NCBI RefSeq assembly: GCF_030913635.1
Contig: NZ_CP133188.1
Span: 1,116,001-1,180,000 of the forward strand
DNA from: Sedimentibacter sp. MB35-C1
GTDB lineage: Bacteria > Bacillota > Clostridia > Tissierellales > Sedimentibacteraceae
Reading direction: 5' to 3'
DNA: 64,000 nt
The notes beneath the pieces are model-generated. The model made no database searches. It had not been told where the DNA came from and worked only from the letters and a program-made list of their open reading frames with translations. The position numbers were made by a program, and so were the translations under genes. The first letter of the stretch is position 1; each line of letters starts with the position of its first letter. This document shows, piece by piece, positions 1 through 8,372 of this stretch.

Positions 1-1
1 A

Positions 2-394
2 CTCATTGCTTCAAAATATGGACTCAGTTCACCTGAAGGAAGAGGTGTAATGATTATATACATAGTAGGTACATTAGTCGGAACAATATTTATGGGACTT
101 TTGTCTAGTATACTAGCATCATTCACATCTTTGCATCCATATGCTATTGCAATGGCTACAGGAGTAGGAAGTGGAAGCATGATGGCGGCTTCTTCAGCAC
201 CGCTGGTAGAAATGTTCCCGGACATTGCAACAGAAATTTCTGCTTTTGCTGGAATGAGCAACCTTTTATCAACAGCTGACGGTATATACATGTCAATCTT
301 TGTTGCAATTCCAATGAGTAATTTCTTATATAGAAAGCTTGAACCAATTTTCGAACGAAGGAAGAAACTTGCAAATTCGGAAAACAATAAATAG
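2..394 (+). CDS. Membrane protein, DUF3100-like, 5' end outside window
   Basis: The reading frame is open to the left edge: the codons before the ATG at 50 continue without a stop and read L-I-A-S-K-Y-G, so that ATG is internal and the gene begins outside the window. What is visible is the C-terminal part of a polytopic membrane protein: a hydrophobic helix right after residue 50 of the window, a small-residue stretch ATGVGSGSMMAASSAPL, a second helix around IYMSIFVAIPMSNFLY and a short basic tail. The pattern resembles DUF3100 proteins, a family of unknown function, recalled from memory rather than searched. The stop lies 11 bases before the next membrane gene, so the two are probably one transcription unit and perhaps two halves of one permease. 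Confidence 0.55.
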   Translation, partial: LIASKYGLSSPEGRGVMIIYIVGTLVGTIFMGLLSSILASFTSLHPYAIAMATGVGSGSMMAASSAPLVEMFPDIATEISAFAGMSNLLSTADGIYMSIFVAIPMSNFLYRKLEPIFERRKKLANSENNK

Positions 395-405
395 GAGATG
401 ATAAT

Positions 406-873
406 ATGACTAAAGGTTTTACAACGGAAAAATTTATGGAATACCTGTTGATTCTATTAATTATTGCCTTTATAAGTATATTGGGTAATTTTGCAGGTTA
501 CGATATGGGGATAATGGAAAGCCTCCCCGGAATGTTAATTCTGCTTGTAGTTGCGCTTATAGGTGTCACATTAGCGGATGTTATTCCTATGAACATACCA
601 TCGGTTGTTTATATTAGCATATTGGGACTATTAATTTCCATACCTGCCAGTCCTGTATCCAATGCTGTAATTGAATATACAAGCAAAATACAAATGCTGC
701 CTCTTGCAACGCCTGTGCTTGCCTATTCTGGGATTTCAATGGGAAGAAGCTGGGCAGAATTTAAAAAAGTCGGTTGGAAGGGTATACTTGTAGCTTGTTG
801 CGTAATGTTTGGAACATTTATTGGCTCTGCAATTGTTGCTGAAATTATTTTGAAAAGCCAAGGAATTATTTGA
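406..873 (+). CDS. Small polytopic membrane protein, unknown function
   Basis: A 155-residue protein with about four or five membrane segments (roughly residues 11-30, 39-60, 64-85, 98-112 and 124-148) and no soluble domain. It has a good ribosome binding site (TAGGAGATGATA) and follows the preceding membrane gene after 11 bases. In related anaerobes such small proteins sit beside DUF3100-type genes, and the pair may form a two-component permease; that is inference from context. No catalytic motif is visible. A terminator directly follows, so the pair ends a transcription unit whose start lies outside the window. Confidence 0.6.
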   Translation: MTKGFTTEKFMEYLLILLIIAFISILGNFAGYDMGIMESLPGMLILLVVALIGVTLADVIPMNIPSVVYISILGLLISIPASPVSNAVIEYTSKIQMLPLATPVLAYSGISMGRSWAEFKKVGWKGILVACCVMFGTFIGSAIVAEIILKSQGII

Positions 874-904
874 TATAAATAAATTTGTACCCAGAACAAA
901 AAAT

Positions 905-945
905 AAGATGCGGTCTAGCATATATGCTTGGTTGCATCTTTTTTT
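905..945 (+). terminator. Rho-independent terminator
   Basis: AAGATGC at 905-911 pairs with GCATCTT at 934-940; an inner AGCA/TGCT pairing stiffens the loop, and a run of seven T follows. It closes the membrane-protein pair. Confidence 0.8.
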
Positions 946-1025
946 GTTAATGAATTCATATACTAAATTAGTAAAAGTCATAATTAAAAAGTCAATAATA
1001 ATAAATAATAGGACAATATTAATAA

Positions 1026-1089
1026 TTTATAATATCATAATTTTCATTTATAATAAATTAATTGATCAATCACGAGGATAACGTTATCA
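1026..1089 (+). promoter_or_regulatory. Promoter with two palindromes, cre-like site
   Basis: TTTATA (1026-1031), 17 bases, TATAAT (1049-1054) form a likely promoter for the first symporter. Two perfect palindromes follow: ATTGATCAAT (1061-1070) and GATAACGTTATC (1077-1088). The 14-mer GGATAACGTTATCA (1076-1089) matches the Gram-positive cre consensus TGWNANCGNTNWCA at 13 of 14 positions, so control by CcpA or another LacI-family repressor by roadblock is plausible. The same block recurs at 3412-3477 and, more degenerate, at 5083-5106. Sequence and palindromes are seen; the regulator is inference. Confidence 0.55.
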
Positions 1090-1136
1090 AAATTAAAAAA
1101 TTATATTACGGATAATTTTGCAGAGAGAGGTGTAAA

Positions 1137-2504
1137 ATGGAACAAGTTATGAATTTTGCAAACATTTTGAGCAATGAATTATGGAGTAAGTGGGTATTAA
1201 TTGCGTTGCTTGGTACGGGAATTGTAGTTACAATTGTAACTGGAGGAGTGCAAAAAAAATTAGGACTGGCTCTTTCTAGAACATTCAAAGCATTTATGGG
1301 AAAAGAACAAAAGGAAACTGATGAAAATGAAGGAAATATTTCTTCTATTCAGGCTCTTTCTACTGCTCTTGCTTCAACAGTAGGTGTTGGTAATATAGCA
1401 GGTGTAGGAACTGCGATTGCCGCAGGAGGACCCGGAGCGGTTTTCTGGATGTGGGTTTCTGCAATATTCGGCATGGCCTTAAAATATTCAGAAATCGTTC
1501 TTTCGGTAACATACAGAGAAAAAGGCAATGACGGCTTGTGGCGCGGTGGACCATCATATGTTTTTAAAAATGCTCTAAATGCAAAATGGGCAGGGGGAAT
1601 ATTTGCTGTATTTATGATTCTAGTATCACTTGTAAGCCTTAATATGATGCAAGTCAGTTCTGTAGCTAGTGCGATGAATTCTTCGTTTAATGTACCTACA
1701 ATGATAACAGGGTTGTTGCTTACTGTATTAACAGGATTAGTAATATTTGGAGGAATTAAAAGATTAGCCAAAGTTACATCGATTCTTGTGCCGGCTATGG
1801 CCCTTATTTATTGTATAGGAGGTATTATTGTTCTTGTGCTAAATATTAAAAGCATACCTGCCGCCTTTGTTCTTATAATTAAAGATGCATTTACTGGACA
1901 AGCAGCTGCAGGAGGAATCTTGGGCTCAACTATGATTATGGTTATTAGGTATGGAGTAGCCAGAGGGTTATTGTCTAATGAAGCTGGCTGTGGAACGGCT
2001 CCTATGACACATTCTGTTGCTAAGGTTAAACATCCGGTTGAGCAGGGATTATACGGTATATCAGAAGTTTTTATTGATACTTTCATAGTCTGTACTTTTA
2101 CAGCCTTGATAATTATTGTCACAGGAGCATGGAACAGTGGCTATAGTGGTGTTGTTCTTAGTGCTAAAGCATTTTCTGCTAACTTGGGAATAATCGGAGA
2201 AAGTGTTGTGACTATAGGAATTGCACTTTTTGCATATTCTACATTGCTGGGTGCAAGTTGGTACGGAGAAACGAGTATAACGTATATATTTGGCACTAAA
2301 GCTATAATGCCATATAGAATTATTTACTTAATTTTATGTTTTACGGGTGCAAAGGCTGGTTCGGATTTTATCTTTGCATTGACTGATATAGCAAATGGTT
2401 TTGCTGTACTCGTTAATGTAGTGTCTGTACTTTTACTGCTAAAAGTTGTGAAAGAAAAAACTGAAGACTATTTTAAAAACGATTACAATATAGCTAATAA
2501 TTAA
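1137..2504 (+). CDS. Alanine/glycine:cation symporter (AGCS family)
   Basis: A 455-residue integral membrane protein with about ten hydrophobic segments. It carries the family hallmark GVGNIAGVGTAIAAGGPGAVFWMW near residues 83-105 (key residues G-N-I-A-G-V and P-G-A-x-F-W-M-W), and a second conserved element with SNEAGCGTAP around residue 280. Family members take up alanine or glycine with sodium. The length is normal for the family, and an AGAGAGG ribosome binding site stands 6 bases before the ATG. A hydrolase gene follows after 15 bases. Substrate choice between Ala, Gly and Ser cannot be read from sequence; the nearby SHMT homologue and fhs favour glycine or serine. Confidence 0.9.
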   Translation: MEQVMNFANILSNELWSKWVLIALLGTGIVVTIVTGGVQKKLGLALSRTFKAFMGKEQKETDENEGNISSIQALSTALASTVGVGNIAGVGTAIAAGGPGAVFWMWVSAIFGMALKYSEIVLSVTYREKGNDGLWRGGPSYVFKNALNAKWAGGIFAVFMILVSLVSLNMMQVSSVASAMNSSFNVPTMITGLLLTVLTGLVIFGGIKRLAKVTSILVPAMALIYCIGGIIVLVLNIKSIPAAFVLIIKDAFTGQAAAGGILGSTMIMVIRYGVARGLLSNEAGCGTAPMTHSVAKVKHPVEQGLYGISEVFIDTFIVCTFTALIIIVTGAWNSGYSGVVLSAKAFSANLGIIGESVVTIGIALFAYSTLLGASWYGETSITYIFGTKAIMPYRIIYLILCFTGAKAGSDFIFALTDIANGFAVLVNVVSVLLLLKVVKEKTEDYFKNDYNIANN

Positions 2505-2519
2505 AAAGGAGATATTACT

Positions 2520-3275
2520 TTGAGAGAAGCAGTATGGATAAATAGCAATGGCAATAAAATGTTAGGAATATTAGAATATAACGAATCATTTAAAAACAGA
2601 GGACAAAAATTAGTACTATTTATTCATGGATTTGTAGGAACAAAAGTGGAACCACATAGAATGTATAAAAAACTTTCAGACAGGTTATGCAATTTAGGTT
2701 ATACGGTTCTAAGGTTTGATTTTGTTGGTTCTGGTGACAGTGATGGCAATTTCGAGGACATGACTATAGACGGCGAAGTTCAGGATGGAATAAATGTAAT
2801 AAATTATTGCAAAGAAAAATATAACTATAAAGAGATTTACATACTTGGATATAGTATGGGAGGTTGTGTAGCATCAATCCTTGCGTCTATGATTAAGAGT
2901 AACGGTCTTGTACTATGGTCACCGGTTTCAAATCCATTTTGGAATTTTCACCATATCATTGGGGATGAAAAATTTAGAATGGGACTAGAGGGAAAAGAAA
3001 TAGATTATTTTGGTGATGTAGTAGGACAAGATTTTTTCCAAAACCTAATGGAAATTGATCCGATAAAGGCATTGCACGATTATCAGAAGTCTACTTTAAT
3101 AATCCACGGAACAAAAGATACGGATGTTTTTCCTGTTAACGGGTATAATTACCATAAAAATCTTGCGGACAGTGAATTGTATTATGTAAAAGATGCAGAC
3201 CATTGTTATAGTAAGCGGGAATTTGAAGCAGAACTTTTAGATAAGACGGAAGAGTATTTTAAAAAACACAGATAA
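2520..3275 (+). CDS. Alpha/beta hydrolase (serine esterase/peptidase-like)
   Basis: A 251-residue cytoplasmic hydrolase with no signal peptide. The oxyanion-hole motif HGF is at 36-38, the nucleophile elbow GYSMGG places the catalytic Ser at 112, the acid is probably the Asp in HGTKDTDVF (about 200), and the base is the His in DADHCYS (about 228). The start is TTG, chosen because AAAGGAG lies 8 bases upstream and no ATG fits. The gene follows a symporter closely and may share its transcript. The fold resembles the serine-aminopeptidase_S33/acyl-esterase group; the actual substrate is unknown. A role in releasing amino acids from small conjugates or esters would suit the two flanking amino-acid symporters, but that is a guess. 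Confidence 0.8.
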   Translation: MREAVWINSNGNKMLGILEYNESFKNRGQKLVLFIHGFVGTKVEPHRMYKKLSDRLCNLGYTVLRFDFVGSGDSDGNFEDMTIDGEVQDGINVINYCKEKYNYKEIYILGYSMGGCVASILASMIKSNGLVLWSPVSNPFWNFHHIIGDEKFRMGLEGKEIDYFGDVVGQDFFQNLMEIDPIKALHDYQKSTLIIHGTKDTDVFPVNGYNYHKNLADSELYYVKDADHCYSKREFEAELLDKTEEYFKKHR

Positions 3276-3411
3276 TTTATATTGATTATAATTATTATGC
3301 GGTCAAGCGTATTATCTATATGTATGCTTGGCTGTTTCTTTTGTCAAAAGTTTATTTGGACTATAGCTATAAGCATGTCAAGTATGATAGAAGATTGGTT
3401 AATATCAATAA

Positions 3412-3477
3412 TTTATATTATATTAATATTCATTTATAATATAGTAGATTGATTGATCAATAAAGATAACGTTAACA
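3412..3477 (+). promoter_or_regulatory. Second copy of the symporter promoter block
   Basis: TTTATA (3412-3417), 17 bases, TATAAT (3435-3440), then ATTGATCAAT (3452-3461) and GATAACGTTAAC (3465-3476). AGATAACGTTAACA (3464-3477) again matches the cre consensus at 13 of 14 positions. The block aligns over more than 80 bases with the region before the first symporter, although the spacer between the two palindromes is 3 rather than 6 bases. Upstream, a weak hairpin-like stretch at 3298-3345 may terminate the hydrolase transcript. Confidence 0.55.
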
Positions 3478-3498
3478 AAAATTGAAAGGAGTTTATTA

Positions 3499-4947
3499 AT
3501 GAATAACATATTTTCAATAATACAGGCGATTAATAATGCGGTTTGGAGTACACCGCTGATTGCACTTTGTTTGGCTGCTGGAATTTATTTTTCAATAAGA
3601 ATGAAGTTTCCTCAAGTTAGATTATTTAAAGAAATGATTAATCTTTTGCTTGATAAGTCAAAATCCGACAATGGAGTAACACCATTTCAAGCGTTTGCAA
3701 CAACAGTTGGTGGTCGTGTAGGTGTAGGAAATATAGCAGGTGTTGCAACTGCAATTTACTATGGAGGTCCCGGTGCTGTTTTTTGGATGTGGGCAATTGC
3801 CTTTTTAGGTGCAGGATCAGCTTTTGTAGAATCATCATTGGCTCAAGCATACAAAACGAGAATATCAGGAGAATATGTCGGCGGACCTGCGTACTTTATA
3901 GAACAGGGGATAGGGAAAAAATGGTATGCCATAGCGTTTGCCATATGTACAATACTTGCTCCCGGAGTATTAATGCCCGGAGCTCAAACGTACAATATTG
4001 TTACTTCTATAAATAATGCGTTTGGAATTAACGTATATATTATGGCAATTGTAATTTGTGTTTTACTGGGATTAGTAATATTCGGAGGAGTTAAAAGGAT
4101 AGGAAAGACTGCAGAGGTGGTTGCTCCTTTCATGTCGTTGGCATATGTATTAATAGCATTGTTAGTAATAATACTTAATATAAAAAAACTTCCTGGAGTT
4201 ATAGCTTTAATATTTTCTTCTGCATTTGGTGTAAATCAGGCGTTTGGAGCTATTATAGGTACAGCTATCGCATGGGGTGTTAAAAGAGGAGTATACTCTA
4301 ATGAAGCTGGACAAGGTTCGGGAGCAATTGTTTCGGCAGCGGCTGAATGTAATCATCCTGCAAAACAAGGGTTGGTACAGGCATTTTCGGTATATATAGA
4401 TACTCTGCTGGTATGCTCTGCAACCGCGTTTATGATATTGCTCACTGGTTCTTATAATGTTGTTAATGAGGCAGGAGGTTTTATAGCTGAAAATGCGCCC
4501 GGAGTATCATTTGGTGTTGAATATACTCAGGCGGCAGTAGATAGTGCGTTTAATGGTTTCGGATCTTCATTTGTAGCGATATCCATATTCCTGTTCGCAT
4601 TTACATCTCTTATGTCATATTATTACCAAGCTGAAAGCAATATGTCTTATTTGTTTCCGGGAAGTAAAAATGCAAAATTTGCTATGAGGCTAATATTTAT
4701 TATTTCTACATTTTCTGGTGTTGTAAATACTGGAGAATTTATATGGACATTTGGAGACTTAGGAGTTGGGCTTATGGCATGGCTCAATATAATTGCAATA
4801 TTAATATTATCAAACAAAGGAATTAAAATTCTGAAAGATTATGAAGAGCAAAGAGGCAAAGGAATTGAACCTTCTTTTGACCCGGATAAATTTGATATAT
4901 TGGATAAAGAAAATGTATGGAGAAAAAAAAGCAAGCAAACGAATTAA
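3499..4947 (+). CDS. Alanine/glycine:cation symporter (AGCS), second copy
   Basis: A 482-residue polytopic protein with the AGCS core GVGNIAGVATAIYYGGPGAV (about residues 74-93) followed by FWMW, and the later SNEAGQGSGA motif. It is clearly a divergent paralogue of the symporter at 1137, not a recent copy: the conserved loops match while most of the rest differs, and its cytoplasmic C-terminal tail is longer and charged. It probably imports alanine, glycine or a related small amino acid with sodium. AAAGGAG precedes the ATG. Its promoter region is homologous to that of the first symporter, so both may answer to the same signal. The next gene is an SHMT homologue. Confidence 0.9.
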   Translation: MNNIFSIIQAINNAVWSTPLIALCLAAGIYFSIRMKFPQVRLFKEMINLLLDKSKSDNGVTPFQAFATTVGGRVGVGNIAGVATAIYYGGPGAVFWMWAIAFLGAGSAFVESSLAQAYKTRISGEYVGGPAYFIEQGIGKKWYAIAFAICTILAPGVLMPGAQTYNIVTSINNAFGINVYIMAIVICVLLGLVIFGGVKRIGKTAEVVAPFMSLAYVLIALLVIILNIKKLPGVIALIFSSAFGVNQAFGAIIGTAIAWGVKRGVYSNEAGQGSGAIVSAAAECNHPAKQGLVQAFSVYIDTLLVCSATAFMILLTGSYNVVNEAGGFIAENAPGVSFGVEYTQAAVDSAFNGFGSSFVAISIFLFAFTSLMSYYYQAESNMSYLFPGSKNAKFAMRLIFIISTFSGVVNTGEFIWTFGDLGVGLMAWLNIIAILILSNKGIKILKDYEEQRGKGIEPSFDPDKFDILDKENVWRKKSKQTN

Positions 4948-5082
4948 ATGTTATTAGATAATAATCAGAGGAATTAAAGAGCGTATTAATTTATATATAC
5001 AGTTGTTTGTTTTTAGCTGTCAAAAACGATAAATAATAAGCTCAATATGAATATATACAAAAAAATTATATTCTATATAATT

Positions 5083-5106
5083 TATAATATAGATTGGCCG
5101 ATCTAA
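5083..5106 (+). promoter_or_regulatory. Degenerate third copy of the promoter block
   Basis: TATAAT (5083-5088) followed by the imperfect palindrome AGATTGGCCGATCT (5091-5104, 12 of 14 symmetric) and TAACG. It aligns with the -10/first-palindrome part of the blocks at 1026 and 3412, but no good cre-like half is left. The upstream part of this 250-base gap also resembles the preceding gap (AGCGTATTA, then TGTTT and TGTCAAAA). It lies about 95 bases before the SHMT homologue. Confidence 0.4.
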
Positions 5107-5197
5107 CGAAGTTTAAAAAAGATATTTTCAATAATGTTCAAAATAAAAGTGTATTACTGTTTGACATTAAATATAAAATCGAATAGAGGTAATATAA

Positions 5198-6454
5198 ATG
5201 CTTAAATATACAAAAATATCAGACCTTGAAGTATATGGAATTGTTGAAGACGAATTGAAACGCCAGGAGCATAATATAGAGATGATTGCTTCCGAAAGTA
5301 CTGCTTCTATGGAAATTATGGAATTATCCGGATCAATATTCACAAATAAAACACTTGAAGGATATCCAGGTGCTCGTTTTCAGGCCGGATCGCATGAAGC
5401 GGACAGACTTGAAACTCTTGGTATAGAAAGGGCAAAGGCATTGTATGGTGCCGAGCATGCTAACCTTCAGGTTTATTCAGGATCATCAGCAAATTATGGA
5501 GTATATGCAGCAGTATTGAAGCCTGGAGATAGAGTATTAAGCATGAGACTTGATCAGGGAGGACACCTTACTCACGGAAGTCCGGCAAATTTTCTCTCAA
5601 AGGTTTATGATTATGATTTTTATGGAGTAAACAAGGAAACGGAACAAATAGATTACGATGAGCTTGAAAAAAAGGCTAAGGATTTTCTTCCGAAACTGAT
5701 TATTGCCGGAGGAAGTTCATATCCGAGGCTTATTGATTACAAAAGAATTGGTGAAATTGCAAAATCTGTAGGAGCTTATTTCATGGTTGATATGGCTCAC
5801 ATAAGCGGATTGGTGGCTGCTAAACTTATACCTAGCCCTGTGCCATATGCGGATTTTGTTTCATCATCTACTACAAAGACACTTTGCGGTCCGAGAAGTG
5901 GTTTTATACTCTGCAAGAAAGAGCATGCAAAGGCTTTGGACAAGGGAGTTTTCCCAGGCTCGATAGGTTCGATGCATTTAACTACAATGGCTGCAAAAAC
6001 ATGGTTGTTTAAGCATGCTGCAACGGAAGAATTTAAAAATGTAATGAAACAGGTACTTGCAAATGGAAAAACGTTAGCCAAAGAGCTTGCAGATCACGGA
6101 TTCAGAATTGTGAGCGGCACTACAGACAATCACATTGTTATGGTAGACCTTAGATCTAAGGAAATAAGCGGCAAGGTTTTCCAAAACGCGCTTGACAAAG
6201 TGGGTATAACAGTAAATAAAAACCAGATACCTTTTGACCCAGCATCACCGTTTGTTACAAGTGGTGTAAGGATAGGGGTTACTTCAATAACTCAAAGAGG
6301 ATTGAAGGAAAACGAAATAAAGGAAATAGCTGACATAATGGATAAAGTTGCATCTGATCCGGAAAACGAATCGAATCTTGCTGAATGCAAAAAAAGAACA
6401 GAAAAATTAATATCAAGATTTCCGCTGTACCCTGCTGGAAGCTTTGATAATTAA
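5198..6454 (+). CDS. glyA: Serine hydroxymethyltransferase homologue, atypical active site
   Basis: A 418-residue fold-type I PLP enzyme collinear with SHMT over its whole length: IEMIASES near 27-34, [12 protein letters not shown] at 121-132, D198 and H201 in [10 protein letters not shown], the PLP lysine K227, and SGVRIGV near the C terminus. SHMT interconverts serine and glycine with tetrahydrofolate. Several residues usual in SHMT are changed: the NKYAEGYPG Tyr is Thr52, the RYYGG pair is Phe61-Gln62, and the THKTLRGPRGG block reads [11 protein letters not shown], losing the His before the PLP lysine. It may therefore be a paralogue with another beta-hydroxy amino acid aldolase or serine activity. 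The neighbours, symporters upstream and fhs downstream, keep it in glycine/serine/C1 metabolism. Confidence 0.75.
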   Translation: MLKYTKISDLEVYGIVEDELKRQEHNIEMIASESTASMEIMELSGSIFTNKTLEGYPGARFQAGSHEADRLETLGIERAKALYGAEHANLQVYSGSSANYGVYAAVLKPGDRVLSMRLDQGGHLTHGSPANFLSKVYDYDFYGVNKETEQIDYDELEKKAKDFLPKLIIAGGSSYPRLIDYKRIGEIAKSVGAYFMVDMAHISGLVAAKLIPSPVPYADFVSSSTTKTLCGPRSGFILCKKEHAKALDKGVFPGSIGSMHLTTMAAKTWLFKHAATEEFKNVMKQVLANGKTLAKELADHGFRIVSGTTDNHIVMVDLRSKEISGKVFQNALDKVGITVNKNQIPFDPASPFVTSGVRIGVTSITQRGLKENEIKEIADIMDKVASDPENESNLAECKKRTEKLISRFPLYPAGSFDN

Positions 6455-6463
6455 AAATAATTA

Positions 6464-6498
6464 TTCATGACTTATTAAATAAATTAATAAGTCATGAA
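6464..6498. terminator. Perfect 15-bp stem-loop
   Basis: TTCATGACTTATTAA (6464-6478) is followed by a 5-base loop and its exact reverse complement (6484-6498), 10 bases after the SHMT-homologue stop. No clear T-run follows, so it may act as a weak terminator or an mRNA 3'-end stabiliser. Confidence 0.6.
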
Positions 6499-6561
6499 AG
6501 CTTTAAAAATACGAAAGAAAATTTTAAATTTTATATAGACAAAGTAATAATGAATACGTTA

Positions 6562-6570
6562 TGGTATAAT
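6562..6570 (+). promoter_or_regulatory. Extended -10 promoter of fhs
   Basis: TGGTATAAT is a textbook extended -10 element (TGnTATAAT) with no good -35. The predicted transcript start near 6577 lies between the in-frame ATG at 6550 and the ATG at 6598, which rules out the upstream ATG as the usual fhs start. Confidence 0.65.
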
Positions 6571-6597
6571 TATATAACTTCTATAATGGAGGATAAT

Positions 6598-8280
6598 ATG
6601 GCTGAATATTTAAGCGACATAGAAATAGCACAGCAGGCAGAAATGAAGGTAATCAATACAATAGCCGATAAGATTGAAATACCTGATAAATACGTGGAAA
6701 ATTACGGCAAGTACAAAGCAAAAATCGATTACAGGTATTTGCAGAATGAATTAAAAGAGAACAAAGAAGCTAAACTGGTACTGGTTACTGCAATAAATCC
6801 AACACCTGCCGGAGAAGGAAAAACAACTACAACAATAGGACTTGGAGATGCACTTACAAAACTAGGCAAAAGAACAATAGTAGCGCTTCGCGAACCGTCC
6901 CTTGGACCTGTATTCGGAGTCAAGGGAGGAGCAGCAGGAGGAGGCTATGCACAGGTTGTTCCAATGGAAGATATAAACCTTCATTTTACCGGTGACTTTC
7001 ATGCAATAGGAGCAGCAAACAACCTTTTGGCAGCAATGATAGATAACCATATACACCAGGGAAACAAATTGAATATCGACACAAGAAGAATAGTGTGGAG
7101 AAGAGCCGTTGATATGAATGACAGACAATTAAGACATATAGTAGACGGCCTTGGAGGAAAGACAGAAGGAGTAACCAGAGAAGACGGGTTTGACATTACA
7201 GTAGCATCAGAAGTAATGGCAGTATTCTGTTTATCAAATGATATAACAGAACTAAAAGAAAATCTGGCGAAAATAATAGTTGCATACACAAGAGACGGCG
7301 AACCGATAACAGCCGGACAATTAAAAGCACAGGGAGCAATGGCAGCACTGTTGAAAGATGCGCTTAAGCCGAATATAGTTCAGACATTAGAAGGAACACC
7401 GGCATTTATACACGGAGGGCCATTTGCAAACATTGCACACGGCTGCAACAGTGTAATAGCAACAAAGATGGCAAGCAAAATTGCAGAATACACAATTACA
7501 GAAGCAGGCTTCGGAGCAGACTTGGGAGCAGAAAAATTCATAGACATCAAGTGCAGAAAAACAGGATTAAATCCAAGTGCGGTAGTAATAGTAGCAACAG
7601 TTAAGGCATTGAAATACAACGGAGGAGTACCAAAAGCAGAGCTTGCAGAAGAGAATCTGGATGCGCTGGAAAAAGGACTTCCAAATTTATTAAAGCACGT
7701 TGAAAACATAACACAGGTATTTAAGCTTCCGGCAGTAGTAGCAATAAACAGATTCCCCACAGATACAGAAGCAGAACTGAAATTGATTGAAAGTAAGTGC
7801 AACGAGCTAGGAGTAAATGTAGCATTGTCAGAAGTATGGGGCAAAGGAAGCGAAGGCGGAAAAGAGTTGGCACAAGAAGTATTGAGGTTGACAGAAAAAG
7901 AAAGCAGTATGGAATACGCATACCAGCTGGAGATGACAATAAAAGAAAAGATAAAGGCCATAGCCAGAAAGCTTTACGGTGCAGATGATGTTGAATTTTC
8001 AACAAAGGCCAATAAAGAAATAGCAAATTTCGAAAAGCTTGGATTCGGAAACCTTCCAATATGCATGGCTAAAAATCAATATTCATTGACAGACGATCCT
8101 AAGATATTGGGACGACCATCCGGTTTCAAAATAACAATCAGAGATATAACAATATCTGCGGGAGCAGGATTTTTAGTTGCAATGACAGGAGATATAATGA
8201 AGATGCCTGGGCTTCCTAAGGTTCCTGCTGCAGAAAACATCGATGTGGATGTTGACGGACGAATTAAGGGATTGTTCTAA
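6598..8280 (+). CDS. fhs: Formate--tetrahydrofolate ligase
   Basis: A 560-residue cytoplasmic enzyme that joins formate to tetrahydrofolate using ATP, giving 10-formyl-THF for the C1 branch of the Wood-Ljungdahl or glycine/serine/purine pathways. The P-loop-like [13 protein letters not shown] lies at 69-81, followed by [19 protein letters not shown] and the FTGDFHAI stretch typical of the family. Length matches the usual 556-560. The start at 6598 is preferred because GGAGG stands at 6588-6592 and the promoter lies between it and the upstream in-frame ATG at 6550. Codon use in the middle is strongly biased to A-ending codons, as expected for a highly expressed gene. The formate-channel gene follows after 92 bases. 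Confidence 0.96.
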   Translation: MAEYLSDIEIAQQAEMKVINTIADKIEIPDKYVENYGKYKAKIDYRYLQNELKENKEAKLVLVTAINPTPAGEGKTTTTIGLGDALTKLGKRTIVALREPSLGPVFGVKGGAAGGGYAQVVPMEDINLHFTGDFHAIGAANNLLAAMIDNHIHQGNKLNIDTRRIVWRRAVDMNDRQLRHIVDGLGGKTEGVTREDGFDITVASEVMAVFCLSNDITELKENLAKIIVAYTRDGEPITAGQLKAQGAMAALLKDALKPNIVQTLEGTPAFIHGGPFANIAHGCNSVIATKMASKIAEYTITEAGFGADLGAEKFIDIKCRKTGLNPSAVVIVATVKALKYNGGVPKAELAEENLDALEKGLPNLLKHVENITQVFKLPAVVAINRFPTDTEAELKLIESKCNELGVNVALSEVWGKGSEGGKELAQEVLRLTEKESSMEYAYQLEMTIKEKIKAIARKLYGADDVEFSTKANKEIANFEKLGFGNLPICMAKNQYSLTDDPKILGRPSGFKITIRDITISAGAGFLVAMTGDIMKMPGLPKVPAAENIDVDVDGRIKGLF

Positions 8281-8317
8281 GTATCTATAATTGTGAATAA
8301 ACTAATATTGGCGACAT

Positions 8318-8338
8318 GCCGGCATCGAGTGTGCCGGC
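8318..8338 (+). other. GC-rich hairpin between fhs and the formate channel
   Basis: GCCGGCA (8318-8324) pairs with TGCCGGC (8332-8338) across a 7-base loop. No T-run follows, so partial termination or mRNA processing within the fhs-channel transcript is more likely than full stop. Confidence 0.5.
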
Positions 8339-8372
8339 TGTGTTATATAAAAAATAAAAGGGGATTAAAAAA

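Noticed and set aside
1137-4947. Recent tandem duplication of the symporter gene
   Set aside because: Only the family motifs match closely and the tails differ in length, so the two symporters are old paralogues; the intergenic similarity is stronger than the coding one and is reported separately.
6550-6597. Longer fhs start at the ATG of 6550
   Set aside because: The extended -10 element at 6562-6570 lies downstream of it, and only 6598 has a ribosome binding site.
7380-7961. Long antisense reading frame within fhs
   Set aside because: It lies wholly inside fhs on the other strand, has no ribosome binding site or recognisable motif, and is explained by the A-ending codon bias of fhs. The same holds for antisense frames in the symporters, ligA, cbi genes and valS.
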